Below, piece by piece: positions 26,051-34,649 of a stretch of DNA of 64,000 bases (its first letter is position 1; the number at the start of each line of letters is the position of its first letter). This DNA is from JANNSX01 sp046348995 (GTDB lineage: Bacteria > Pseudomonadota > Alphaproteobacteria > Rhizobiales > Hyphomicrobiaceae), in the NCBI GenBank assembly GCA_046348995.1, contig JAXMDB010000001.1, positions 616,532 through 680,531 of the forward strand, written 5' to 3'. The notes under the pieces are model-generated. The model saw nothing but the letters and a program-made list of their open reading frames with translations, had not been told where the DNA came from and searched no databases. Made by a program: the position numbers and the translations under genes.

Positions 26051-27223
26051 ATGCGCGCGCTTCTGATCGTCCTCATCTTGCTCATCGGTCTCCCGCTGGC
26101 GCCAGCCATGGCCGGGATCGACCTCTCGCACTTGAGCGACGACGAGCGTGCCATCTACATCAAATGGAAGGCGGCGCGCGACGCCTACGAGGCCGAGGCC
26201 GAACGCTACTGGACGCGCACGGTTGCGCTCCGCAAACATCGCCGACAGAAGCTCGAGGCCGGCGAGAAGCTCACGCGCGACGACTATGTGCTCGATCAGC
26301 CTCCCGCCTACGAGGGCCCTGCCGAGCCAGCCGCCATTCTCGCCAAGCTCAAGCCCAAAGACCGCGAGCGGGCGCGCAACCCGCGCAAGGCCGATCCGAT
26401 CCTACCGATGCGCGACTATGTCGAGGCGGCTGCCGACGCCTACGGCTTCGTCCCGGATCGTGCGAGCGAGCGCGCGTTCAAGCGCAACTACGCCAGCGAG
26501 GCGCTCAGCCTCGGCTTCACGGCCGATCAGATCGTCCGCGTCTATGCGCTCGAGACCGGCGGCATCGGCACCTTCGACATGCAGTCGGGCATGCATCCGG
26601 TGACCGGCAAGGGCAAGCCGATCTCGACCGCCATCGGCTATGCCCAACTCGTCGACGCCAACTCCGTCGATGCGGTGGCCGCCCACGGCGGACGATGGGC
26701 AAAGCGGCTGCTCATGATGGCGGCAGGAGATGCGGGCGAACGCAGCAGCAGGCTCGAAGCGAAAGCCCGCATCCTACTCCGCATGCGCGAGGATGCCCTG
26801 ACCGTGCCGGACGACTGGCTCGCGCACAAAGCCTACGCCCAAACGCAGAAGGGCATGGCGCTGCATGCGCTCAATCTCGATGTCGACATCGGCCCCTGGA
26901 TGCAGGTGCAGAAGCTCGCCGATACGCGCGCCTATGCGGAGCGCAAGGGAAAGTCCCGCCTCACCGGCGCGGAGCTCGAGCTCATGAACTTGGCCGGGCC
27001 GCAGTCGGGATACGAGATGCAGCAACGCTTGGCCCGCGACATGCCGACCGCGAACTTTTTCGAGCGCAAGGGTTACGAGCGCAACGCGATCGTCCGTGGC
27101 CGCACGGCGTCCGAGCTGCTCGCCGATATCGAGCGGCGCATGCAGGCCCATGTCGATGAGAAGGGGGCCGTCGAGTTCCTGGAGGTCTTCCAGGAGCTCG
27201 AGGCGACGAGCGATATCCAGTGA
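26051..27223 (+). CDS. Exported protein with lysozyme-like (transglycosylase-type) core
   Basis: A 390-residue protein with a Sec signal (cleavage after AMA, about residue 21). A charged, coiled-coil-like region with many K/R/E residues occupies 25-120. Around residues 150-210 the pattern YALETGGIGTFDMQSGMHP, then ISTAIGYAQLV resembles the E...G-x-x-Q and G-x-x-Q core of lytic transglycosylases, with the Glu in ALETGG as candidate catalytic residue. This is a visual match only. The remainder has no recognised domain. It lies directly behind a two-TM membrane protein gene. Confidence 0.65.
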   Translation: MRALLIVLILLIGLPLAPAMAGIDLSHLSDDERAIYIKWKAARDAYEAEAERYWTRTVALRKHRRQKLEAGEKLTRDDYVLDQPPAYEGPAEPAAILAKLKPKDRERARNPRKADPILPMRDYVEAAADAYGFVPDRASERAFKRNYASEALSLGFTADQIVRVYALETGGIGTFDMQSGMHPVTGKGKPISTAIGYAQLVDANSVDAVAAHGGRWAKRLLMMAAGDAGERSSRLEAKARILLRMREDALTVPDDWLAHKAYAQTQKGMALHALNLDVDIGPWMQVQKLADTRAYAERKGKSRLTGAELELMNLAGPQSGYEMQQRLARDMPTANFFERKGYERNAIVRGRTASELLADIERRMQAHVDEKGAVEFLEVFQELEATSDIQ

Positions 27224-27283
27224 TCGGCATTGCGATTTGAGCGCGCTGCCGTAGGGTACGCCAGATCGTCAACAGCCGAAGCC

Positions 27284-27898
27284 ATGCCGATGAGCAAGCT
27301 CCAGACCCAAGGCGTCCACCATATTACTTTGATGGGAGCCGACCGGCAGACGTCGATCGACTTCTGGCAGGGCGTGCTCGGCATGCCGCTCGTCTTCGAG
27401 CAGCCCAATCTCGATGCACCGGATCAGAACCATCTCTATTTCGATCCGGGCGACGGCCGGCTCATCACGATCTTCACGAGCGAGAGTTGGAAAGCCACGC
27501 GCGCACCCAATCCGACCAATACGGGGAACGTGCATCACATCGCGTTCGCCGTGTCGCGGGCGACCTACACGCAGGCTGTGAAGCGTCTCAAGGAGCGGCG
27601 GCTGCCGAGCTCGGGCGAGATCGATCGCGGGTTTATGGATTCGATCTACTTCCGCGAGCCGCTCGGGCACTTGATCGAGCTCGCCGCCTACAAGTTCGAG
27701 CCGCCCCAAGGCTTCACCCATGCTGACGTGCTGCGCGAAGCGCACAACATCCGTGTCGCTGCCGGCGCCTACAACATCGCCGACGAGCATCTCGCTGACG
27801 CGATCGAGAAGCTGTCGTTGAAGCCAGCTCCGGTCGTGACGGCCGATAGGCCAGCACTGCCGCGAGTGAATGAGACGGGCGACACGGCCAAGTCGTGA
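27284..27898 (+). CDS. VOC superfamily protein (glyoxalase/dioxygenase-like)
   Basis: A 204-residue protein with two vicinal-oxygen-chelate modules. Likely metal ligands are His in GVHHITLMG (first strand), His in NVHHIAFAV (second module start) and Glu in GHLIELAAYKFEP (end). This set of H/H/E is typical of ring-cleaving dioxygenases and glyoxalases. The C-terminal 55 residues are outside the domain. ATG 27284 and ATG 27290 are both possible starts. The substrate is unknown. It ends 4 nt from the convergent ispE gene. Confidence 0.82.
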   Translation: MPMSKLQTQGVHHITLMGADRQTSIDFWQGVLGMPLVFEQPNLDAPDQNHLYFDPGDGRLITIFTSESWKATRAPNPTNTGNVHHIAFAVSRATYTQAVKRLKERRLPSSGEIDRGFMDSIYFREPLGHLIELAAYKFEPPQGFTHADVLREAHNIRVAAGAYNIADEHLADAIEKLSLKPAPVVTADRPALPRVNETGDTAKS

Positions 27899-27902
27899 AT
27901 GG

Positions 27903-28763
27903 CTACGAGAGAGCCGTCGCCTGCACCCACCAAGCCGGATGCGCTCGAGAGAGGGCATCGGCTGCGGCCTTGGCGCCGGCTTGGCTGTCGAACACACCGA
28001 AGCACGTCGGTCCGCTGCCCGACATGCGTGTGAGGCGGCAGCCCGGCTGCTTTGAAAGCTCGGCGAGCACGCCTTCGATTGCGGGCTCGAGCTTTCGCGC
28101 CACCGGCTCGAGATCGTTCGGCCGATCGGCGATGAGGCGCACCGCATCGCTGGCCGTCAGGGCTTCGGGCCAATCGAGAGGAGCGGTATCGACCGCCACG
28201 GGGCGCGCGTCGAGCGCTCTGAAAACGTTTGCCGTCGCGAGTGGCACGCGCGGATTGACGAGCACCGCGGGCAGGGGATCGAGCTTCGCCAGCGGCCACA
28301 AGCGCTCGCCGATGCCGGTCATGACGAGGGCACGCGACATCAGGCAGGCGGGGATATCGGCGCCGAGCTGGGCGGCATCGTCAGCGATCTGCGCGATGGC
28401 TGGACGTCCGGGCCATCGGCGTTGGATGAGCCGCAGCGTGGCCGCGGCATCGGCCGAGCCCCCTCCAATGCCGGCCGCGACGGGGAGGCGTTTTTCCAGG
28501 TGCACATGGCCGAGCGGCAGGCCGGGATCGGCGGCCCGCGCCGCAGCCATCACGCGCTCGACGAGATTGGGCCCCTCGACGGCAGGCGCCGTCGGCCCGG
28601 CAAGCGAGAACCCGTCGGACGCTTCGGTATCGAGAGTGAGACGGTCGCCCACATCGGCGAATGCGACCAGGCTCTCGAGCTCATGATAGCCGTCCGGACG
28701 GCGTCCGAGCACGCGCAGCGTCAGATTGATCTTGGCGCGCGCCGCCTCGACGAGGACGGCCAT
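27903..28763 (-). CDS. ispE: 4-diphosphocytidyl-2-C-methyl-D-erythritol kinase
   Basis: A 286-residue GHMP kinase of the non-mevalonate isoprenoid pathway. It phosphorylates the 2-hydroxyl of CDP-ME. Visible features are N-terminal ARAKINLTLRVLGRRPDGYHELESL, the ATP-binding LPVAAGIGGGSADAAATL and the C-terminal MSGSGPTCFGVF. ATG 28763 is the family start; the long upstream extension overlaps the preceding gene in another frame. It starts 11 nt after the TPR gene's stop on the same strand, so they form an operon. Confidence 0.96.
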   Translation of the reverse strand: MAVLVEAARAKINLTLRVLGRRPDGYHELESLVAFADVGDRLTLDTEASDGFSLAGPTAPAVEGPNLVERVMAAARAADPGLPLGHVHLEKRLPVAAGIGGGSADAAATLRLIQRRWPGRPAIAQIADDAAQLGADIPACLMSRALVMTGIGERLWPLAKLDPLPAVLVNPRVPLATANVFRALDARPVAVDTAPLDWPEALTASDAVRLIADRPNDLEPVARKLEPAIEGVLAELSKQPGCRLTRMSGSGPTCFGVFDSQAGAKAAADALSRAHPAWWVQATALS

Positions 28764-28774
28764 GGCGCAAGGCC

Positions 28775-30850
28775 CTACTGAACGGGCTGGGTGGCAGCGG
28801 TTGTGCCGCCTGCGGTCGTGCCCTGCGCGGTGTCGAGCCCCTTCTCGAGCTTCTTGGCGATCTTGGCCTGCTCCTCGGGCTCGGGCTTCAGCGTCAGCGC
28901 CGCCGACCACTGGAACTTCGCCTCGTTACGCCGGCCGGCCTGCCAGTAAGCGTCACCCAGGTGATCGTTGATGGTCGGATCGGCGGGCTCGAGCTCGACC
29001 GCCCGCTCGAGCTGGCGCACGGCCTCCTCGTACTCGCCGAGCCGATAGTGGGCCCAGCCGAGGCTGTCGACGTAGAAGCCGTCGTCGGGCTTGAGCTTCA
29101 CGGCCTTGCGGATGAGATCCATCGCCTGGCCGAGATTCTTGCCGATATCGACCCAGGAGTAGCCGAGATAGTTGAGCAGCGAGGCCTGCTCGGGATCGAG
29201 CTCCATGGCCTTCAGAAAATCGGGCTCGGCCTTATCCCACTGCTTCAACCGCTCGTAGCAGATGCCGCGTTGGAAAAACAGGTTCCACTGGTCCTTGTCC
29301 GGATTGGGCACAAGAGCGAGGGCGTCGGAATAGAATTTGGCGGCGTCAGCGAATTCCTTGCGGGCCGACAGAATGCTGCCGAGCGCCGTGTTGATGCGGA
29401 GCTGCCAAATGCGCGCAGGAACCTTGGATCGCTCGGCGGCAAGCTCGCCGAGGCGCTTGCCCAGCGCCTGCTTCGTCTGGGGCCCGAGCTTGCCCGTCGT
29501 CTCGAGGCCAGCGTCCTTCTGGAAGGCCTTTAGCGCATCGACGGTCGCCTTGCCGTAGATGCCGTCGGTCGAGCCTGGATCATGCCCGACAGCCGCAAGC
29601 AAACGTTGAAGCTCCGTCACCCCCGCCCCCCGAGAGCCGGTGCCGATCTTGCCGAGCTTCTCGGCGCGGTCGGCGGAGGGCAGCGGATCGTCGATCTCGG
29701 TGTCGGCGACGATGGCCAGGCGCTTGGGATCCAAGAGATCGACGAGCGTCTTGCGCGCCTCGTCCATCCGCTCCAGCGAGTTGAGGTTGTAGGCCTTGCG
29801 GATGGCCGAGGAGAAACCGAGGGCGGTGTCGGGCGAGATTCGGTCCAGCGTCCCGATGGCGAGATCGCTGCGGCCGATCTGCTCCTGCACTCCCGACAGG
29901 GCGATCAGCGCGAGCGGGGAGTCGGGATGCAGATAGAGCGAGAGCTGAAGGAAGATGAGGCCGGTATCGTGGGCGTTCTCGCTCGCGAGCTGCTCGCCGA
30001 TACCGTAGAAGACCTCGGCCATGCCTTGATCGACGGTCGTGATGGCGGGCGTCTGCGGCTCGCCGCGGCGCAGCGAGGCCAGCAGCTCCTGGACCATGGC
30101 GTGGGGCTGCTCGTCGCCAGTCAGATGCTCCTTGAGAATCGCTTGAGCGCGCGCGGTGTCGCCGCGGCTCGCTTCGAACCGGGCATAGGCGAGCGCGACG
30201 CTGACGATGCGCGGCTCGGCCTGGAACAGCTCTTGATAGGCAGCGCGCGCCGCCTTGTCGTCCTTCAGGAGGTCGTCGATCAGAGCCTCGTGATAGACGC
30301 GAAAGAAGCGGGCCCAGTCGGCGGACTTGAGCGTCTCGAGCTGGGCGCGGGCGCCGGCCGCATCCTTCTCGGCGGCCTTGACCCACGCGCGCGACAGCGC
30401 GCCAGTGAGCTCGGCGATAGAGCCGGCGCTCGCCAGCTCGAAATGCTTGTCGGCCTCGATGAAGTTGCCCTGCTTGAACGCCTTCACGCCGAGGAAAATG
30501 CGCGCCCAGCGATCGCCCGTTTCGACTTTGACGACGCGGTCGGCGAGATCGGAGGCCTTGTCCCACGCCCCCATCTGCGCCTCGGCGAGAAAGGCCTGGC
30601 GCAGCAAGAAGGGATCTTCCGGCTGCTGCTTCAGGGCATCGCGGTAGTAGGCGGACGCCGCCTCGGGATCACGCGTATCGTAGGCGATACGACCCGCGAG
30701 ATAGCTGCCGAGCAGCGAGCCCGTGGGCTCGATCACCACGTTGTCGACAGGGGCCGTCTGCTCGGCCGCAGCCGGAAACGCGCCGGCGAGCGCCGTTAAG
30801 GCTGCTGCGACCAAGCTGTGCCGGAGGCGCGCGGCAAGGATCGTTGCCAT
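28775..30850 (-). CDS. TPR-repeat exported protein with an embedded peptidoglycan-binding domain
   Basis: A 691-residue periplasmic or envelope protein. A signal peptide ends at about residue 28 (AAA). TPR-like helices fill residues about 50-380 and 470-660, with a canonical C-terminal array (SLLNYLGYSWVDIGKNLGQA, YVDSLGWAHYRLGEYEEAV, INDHLGDAYWQAGRRNEA). Between the two TPR blocks, residues about 400-462 read as a PG_binding_1 module (GVTELQRLLAAVG, GIYGKATVDALKAFQKDAGL). It would scaffold partners while held at the cell wall. ATG 30850 starts a clean signal peptide; the upstream extension does not. It is cotranscribed with ispE. Confidence 0.85.
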   Translation of the reverse strand: MATILAARLRHSLVAAALTALAGAFPAAAEQTAPVDNVVIEPTGSLLGSYLAGRIAYDTRDPEAASAYYRDALKQQPEDPFLLRQAFLAEAQMGAWDKASDLADRVVKVETGDRWARIFLGVKAFKQGNFIEADKHFELASAGSIAELTGALSRAWVKAAEKDAAGARAQLETLKSADWARFFRVYHEALIDDLLKDDKAARAAYQELFQAEPRIVSVALAYARFEASRGDTARAQAILKEHLTGDEQPHAMVQELLASLRRGEPQTPAITTVDQGMAEVFYGIGEQLASENAHDTGLIFLQLSLYLHPDSPLALIALSGVQEQIGRSDLAIGTLDRISPDTALGFSSAIRKAYNLNSLERMDEARKTLVDLLDPKRLAIVADTEIDDPLPSADRAEKLGKIGTGSRGAGVTELQRLLAAVGHDPGSTDGIYGKATVDALKAFQKDAGLETTGKLGPQTKQALGKRLGELAAERSKVPARIWQLRINTALGSILSARKEFADAAKFYSDALALVPNPDKDQWNLFFQRGICYERLKQWDKAEPDFLKAMELDPEQASLLNYLGYSWVDIGKNLGQAMDLIRKAVKLKPDDGFYVDSLGWAHYRLGEYEEAVRQLERAVELEPADPTINDHLGDAYWQAGRRNEAKFQWSAALTLKPEPEEQAKIAKKLEKGLDTAQGTTAGGTTAATQPVQ

Positions 30851-30976
30851 GGTGTGATAGGGCCTTTCTCGGTCTGACGACCGAACCATGACGGCTTTCA
30901 CCGATGCCCGCAAGCATCGGCTCAACCGGACGTGCGGATAAGACCTACGACACAGAACTCCGGCGTGAATGCGGCC

Positions 30977-31087
30977 TCAGGCGGCCTTGGGCGCGCGGCG
31001 TTTGGCCAGCCGCTTTTGGTTCTTCCGGCCGTGCTTTGCATTCCGCTTGTCCCGCTTCACGCGGGCTTTCTCGCTCAGGCGCTTCAT
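30977..31087 (-). CDS. 36-residue very basic small protein
   Basis: A short frame from ATG at 31087 to TGA at 30979-30977. The product begins MKRLSEKARVKRDKRNAKHG and ends KRRAPKAA: 19 of 36 residues are Lys or Arg and there is no hydrophobic segment. A GGAGA ribosome-binding site lies 6 nt before the ATG. Such compact K/R-rich peptides are often ribosome- or nucleic-acid-associated, but I know no named family for this one. It stands alone between the TPR gene and a divergent gene. Confidence 0.65.
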   Translation of the reverse strand: MKRLSEKARVKRDKRNAKHGRKNQKRLAKRRAPKAA

Positions 31088-31255
31088 CTTAAGTCTCCTA
31101 TTGGCTCGGCCGGGGTTTTAGAGGGTTTGAGGCGGGGAGGGAAGGGTGGGCAAAGTCTCGGCGTTTTGCCGATCGCCGAGCGGCGGCGGGCCGCATTCTG
31201 GATAGATGCGCGTAAGCTCTGGCGCTTGGTCCACCCGATTCGGTAGTGAAAGCCC

Positions 31256-32317
31256 ATGAGCGCCACGCCTCAACAGACCGAACCCTTCGCGCTGACCACA
31301 TCGCGGTCGTTCACATCGTGGCTCGCCCGGTCCGGCGGCGCGCTGGCCTTCACCACCTATCAAGCGGGCAAGGTCTTCTTCCTCGGATTAAAGGCCGGCG
31401 ACAGGCAGAGCATCCACGAGCGGACGTTCGCGCGCTGCATGGGGCTTGCGGTCAGCGCCGATGCGCAAACGCTCCTCATGGCGACCCACTATCAGCTCTA
31501 CCGCTTCGACAATCTCTTGAAGGGCGGGGCGAGAACCTCGGACGGGGCCGACGCCGTCTACGTCCCCCGTCTGTCCTGGATCACCGGTGATCTCGATATC
31601 CACGATGTCGCCTTCGGCAAGGACGGCCGGCCGGTATTCGTGAATACGCAGTTCGGGTGCCTCGCCACCGCGAGCGATGGCGCAAGCTTCCGGCCGATCT
31701 GGACGCCGCCCTTCATTTCGAAGCTCGCGCCCGAGGATCGCTGTCATCTGAATGGCCTCGCGACCGCGGATGGCGTCCCCCGCTACGTTACGGCCGTTTC
31801 GCAGTCGGACGTCGCCGACGGCTGGCGTGACAAGCGCCGGGACGGCGGGATCGTCATCGATGTGGGGACCAACGAGATTGTGTGCGCAGGCTTGTCGATG
31901 CCGCATTCCCCGCGGCTGCATGACGGCAAGCTTTGGCTGCTCAACTCGGGGGCCGGCGAGCTCGGCTTCGTCGATCTGAAAGCGCGGCGATTCGTTGCCG
32001 TCGCGTTCTGTCCGGGATACGCCCGTGGCCTCGCCTTTGCGAATGGCTGCGCCATCGTCGGGCTGTCTCTCCCGCGCGACAATCGAACATTCTCGGGCTT
32101 GCCGCTCGACGATGCGCTCGCCGCCAAAGCCGCCGAGCCCCGCTGCGGCCTCGTCATGATCGACCTCGCCTCGGGCGACACGCTGGCCTGGGTGCGCTTG
32201 GACGGCGTGGTGCGCGAGCTTTACGACGTCGCGTTCCTGCCGGGCATACGCCAACCCGCGGCGGTCGGCTTCAAGACGGATGAGATCACCCGCCTCATCG
32301 CCATCGACGAAGGCTAG
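31256..32317 (+). CDS. TIGR03032 family protein (beta-propeller-like)
   Basis: A 353-residue cytosolic protein without a signal peptide. The opening SFTSWLARSGGALAFTTYQAGKVFFLGL and later RCMGLAVSADAQTLLMATHYQLYRF, LDIHDVAFGKDGRPVFVNTQFGCLA and NSGAGELGFVDLKARRF (each quoted briefly from longer blocks) follow the TIGR03032/DUF4915 pattern, a repeat fold resembling a beta-propeller. These proteins often occur near TPR or glycosyl proteins; the function is not established. The start at 31256 is 168 nt from the divergent small basic gene. It converges with the next gene, ending 13 nt away. Confidence 0.82.
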   Translation: MSATPQQTEPFALTTSRSFTSWLARSGGALAFTTYQAGKVFFLGLKAGDRQSIHERTFARCMGLAVSADAQTLLMATHYQLYRFDNLLKGGARTSDGADAVYVPRLSWITGDLDIHDVAFGKDGRPVFVNTQFGCLATASDGASFRPIWTPPFISKLAPEDRCHLNGLATADGVPRYVTAVSQSDVADGWRDKRRDGGIVIDVGTNEIVCAGLSMPHSPRLHDGKLWLLNSGAGELGFVDLKARRFVAVAFCPGYARGLAFANGCAIVGLSLPRDNRTFSGLPLDDALAAKAAEPRCGLVMIDLASGDTLAWVRLDGVVRELYDVAFLPGIRQPAAVGFKTDEITRLIAIDEG

Positions 32318-32330
32318 CTCGACCGAGCCG

Positions 32331-32783
32331 TCACTCTTTCTTTTCGCCCGGGCGCCCGATGAGAGCGGACAACGCGCTCGGTACAAGAGCCAGATGATTG
32401 CCGATGGTTTCGAGCCGCGCCTCGTAGGCGTTGAGCTTCTGGGTGATCGCCTCGACCTCCGCCGATACGGCATCGAGTGCCGCCGATTCGGCCTCCTCCA
32501 GCGCGGTGAGCTCCCGCGAGCTCGGGCCACGCAGCGCCAGAACAGCGAGCACGCCGCCGGCTAAGGCATGAAGCGTCGCGATCGCCAGGACCGCACCGAG
32601 ATCGCCGAGCGACTCGCGCAACCACAGGAACAGGGCGACGTTGAACAGCCCCAAACCGACCAGCAGCACGATCGCGGCAAGCGCGGCGAAGGCCAACCGC
32701 TGCGCCGCATAGCTCAGCATCAGCCGCCGCCTTAAGCCTGCGACCTTCAGGTAGAGCTTGGCCGTGTTCGACAGCGTCCGCAT
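32331..32783 (-). CDS. Small two-TM membrane protein with C-terminal coiled coil
   Basis: A 150-residue protein. Two hydrophobic helices (about residues 24-50, RLAFAALAAIVLLVGLGLFN, and 59-80, VLAIATLHALAGGVLAVLAL) are followed by a charged heptad-like tail (ALEEAESAALDAVSAEVEAITQ). This is the holin-like / phage-holin-superfamily architecture seen in many alphaproteobacterial chromosomal genes, with no phage genes nearby. ATG 32783 has a GAGGA site upstream; the upstream extension lies in the ETF-QO gene. It follows the ETF-QO stop by 29 nt. Confidence 0.72.
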   Translation of the reverse strand: MRTLSNTAKLYLKVAGLRRRLMLSYAAQRLAFAALAAIVLLVGLGLFNVALFLWLRESLGDLGAVLAIATLHALAGGVLAVLALRGPSSRELTALEEAESAALDAVSAEVEAITQKLNAYEARLETIGNHLALVPSALSALIGRPGEKKE

Positions 32784-32812
32784 GCTCGGCTGTCCTCGTA
32801 TTGCGACGAAGG

Positions 32813-34492
32813 CTACATCCCCGGATAGACCGGCCCGCCACCACCTTCCGGCACCGTCCAGGTGATGTTCTGGTTGGGGTCCTTGATATCGCAGGTCTTG
32901 CAGTGGACGCAGTTCTGGAAGTTGATCTGGAACTTCTTGCCGCCTTCGCCGTCGTCGACCCACTCGTAGACCCCCGCCGGGCAATAGCGGTTTGAGGGGC
33001 CGGCGAACTCACCGAGCTCTGAGGCCTTCTGCAGGCCGTAGTCGGCGACCTTCAGATGCGCGGGCTGGCCTTCCTCGTGGTTGGTCGCCGAGAACGCGAC
33101 GTTCGTCAGCCGGTCGAAGGTCAGCACGCCGTCGGCCTTGGGATAGGCGATCGGTTTGCCGAGCGAGGCGGGCTTCAGCGTCTGGTAGTCGGCCTTGCCG
33201 TGCCTGAGCGTATAGCCGAGGCCCACGCCCGGAATGATCGTGTTGAGCCACATGTCGAGGCCGCCCAAGGCGACGCCCGCCGCCGTGCCGAAGCGCGACC
33301 AGAGTGGCTTGACGTTGCGGACGCGCTTCAAGTCGTGGGCGATGCTGCTCGACCAGAAACCCGACTGATAGGCGTCGAGCGTGTCGTGGGAACGGCCCGC
33401 GTTGACGGCCTCGAAGGCGGCGTCAGCCGCGAGCATTCCGGAGAGGATCGCGTTGTGCGAGCCCTTGATGCGCGGCACGTTGACGAAGCCCGCCGAGCAG
33501 CCGATGAGCGCGCCGCCGGGAAACACCAGCTTGGGGATCGATTGCCAGCCGCCTTCGGTGATGGCGCGCGCGCCGTACGCGATGCGCTTGCCGCCCTCGA
33601 AGAGGTCGCGGATCGCCATATGCGTTTTGAAGCGCTGGAACTCCTCGTAGGGCGAGAGATAGGGGTTCGTGTAGTTGAGGTGCACCACGAAGCCGACCGA
33701 GACGAGGTTCTCACCGTAGTGATAGAGGAACGAGCCACCGCCGGTGCGGTTATCGAGCGGCCAGCCCATCGTATGCTGGACAAGGCCGGGGCGGTGCTTC
33801 TCGGGGCGAACCTCCCACAGCTCCTTCAAGCCGAGGCCGAACTTCTGCGGATCGCGGCCCTTCGACAGCTCGAAACGGCGGATCGCCTGCTTGGCGAGCG
33901 AGCCGCGCGCGCCCTCGGCGAGGAGCGTGTATTTGGCCCTGAGCTCCATGCCGCGCGTGAAATTGTCGGTCGGCTCGCCGTCCTTGCCGATGCCCATGTC
34001 GCCGGTCGCAACACCGGCGACGCGGCCGTCCTCGTCGTAGAGCAGCTCGGCGCCGGCGAAGCCCGGGAAGATTTGCAAGCCCATAGCCTCGGCCTGCTCG
34101 GCGAGCCATTTGCAGACCTGACCCAAGCTGCCGATGTAGTTGCCGTGGTTGTTCATGAACGGCGGCATGGCGAAGTTGGGCAGCTTCAGCTGGCCGGCGG
34201 GGCCGAGATAGTAGAAGCGATCATCTGTCACTTCGGTTTTGAGCGGGGCGTCCTTCTCCCGCCAGTCCGGGATCAGAGCGTCGAGCCCCACAGGATCGAT
34301 GACGGCGCCGGAGAGGATGTGGGCGCCGACCTCGGCCCCCTTTTCCAGCAGCACGACGGAAATCTCTTTGCCCTGCTCGGCTGCGAGCTGCATCAGGCGG
34401 ATGCCGGCCGCAAGGCCGGACGGGCCCCCGCCGACGATGACGACATCCACCTCCATCGCCTCCCGTTCCGGGAGATCGCTCGCGCTCGCCAT
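32813..34492 (-). CDS. Electron transfer flavoprotein-ubiquinone oxidoreductase (ETF-QO)
   Basis: A 559-residue inner-membrane-associated flavoprotein that passes electrons from reduced ETF to ubiquinone. Features are the FAD dinucleotide motif VVIVGGGPSGLAAGIRL near residue 17, the GAHILSGAVIDP block, the membrane-contacting central part and a C-terminal [4Fe-4S] domain with NCVHCKTCDIKDP and the closing TWTVPEGGGGPVYPGM. Length matches the family (about 550). ATG 34492 is used; longer extensions are arginine-rich and not conserved-looking. It connects acyl-CoA dehydrogenase and DMGDH-type enzymes in this window with respiration. Confidence 0.96.
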   Translation of the reverse strand: MASASDLPEREAMEVDVVIVGGGPSGLAAGIRLMQLAAEQGKEISVVLLEKGAEVGAHILSGAVIDPVGLDALIPDWREKDAPLKTEVTDDRFYYLGPAGQLKLPNFAMPPFMNNHGNYIGSLGQVCKWLAEQAEAMGLQIFPGFAGAELLYDEDGRVAGVATGDMGIGKDGEPTDNFTRGMELRAKYTLLAEGARGSLAKQAIRRFELSKGRDPQKFGLGLKELWEVRPEKHRPGLVQHTMGWPLDNRTGGGSFLYHYGENLVSVGFVVHLNYTNPYLSPYEEFQRFKTHMAIRDLFEGGKRIAYGARAITEGGWQSIPKLVFPGGALIGCSAGFVNVPRIKGSHNAILSGMLAADAAFEAVNAGRSHDTLDAYQSGFWSSSIAHDLKRVRNVKPLWSRFGTAAGVALGGLDMWLNTIIPGVGLGYTLRHGKADYQTLKPASLGKPIAYPKADGVLTFDRLTNVAFSATNHEEGQPAHLKVADYGLQKASELGEFAGPSNRYCPAGVYEWVDDGEGGKKFQINFQNCVHCKTCDIKDPNQNITWTVPEGGGGPVYPGM

Positions 34493-34649
34493 GATCCGTG
34501 TTTCCCTTGAAGGCCTGCCGCTGTCGTCCCTTCGATGGAGCTTGCCTTTTGCCCCGTCAAGGTCTCTCATCCCCGCCCTGCGGGTCACGCAGCTCTTCTG
34601 CCTGCGACAGGGTGCTGCCCCCCGCTCAATCGAAAGGTCACGCCTGCCG

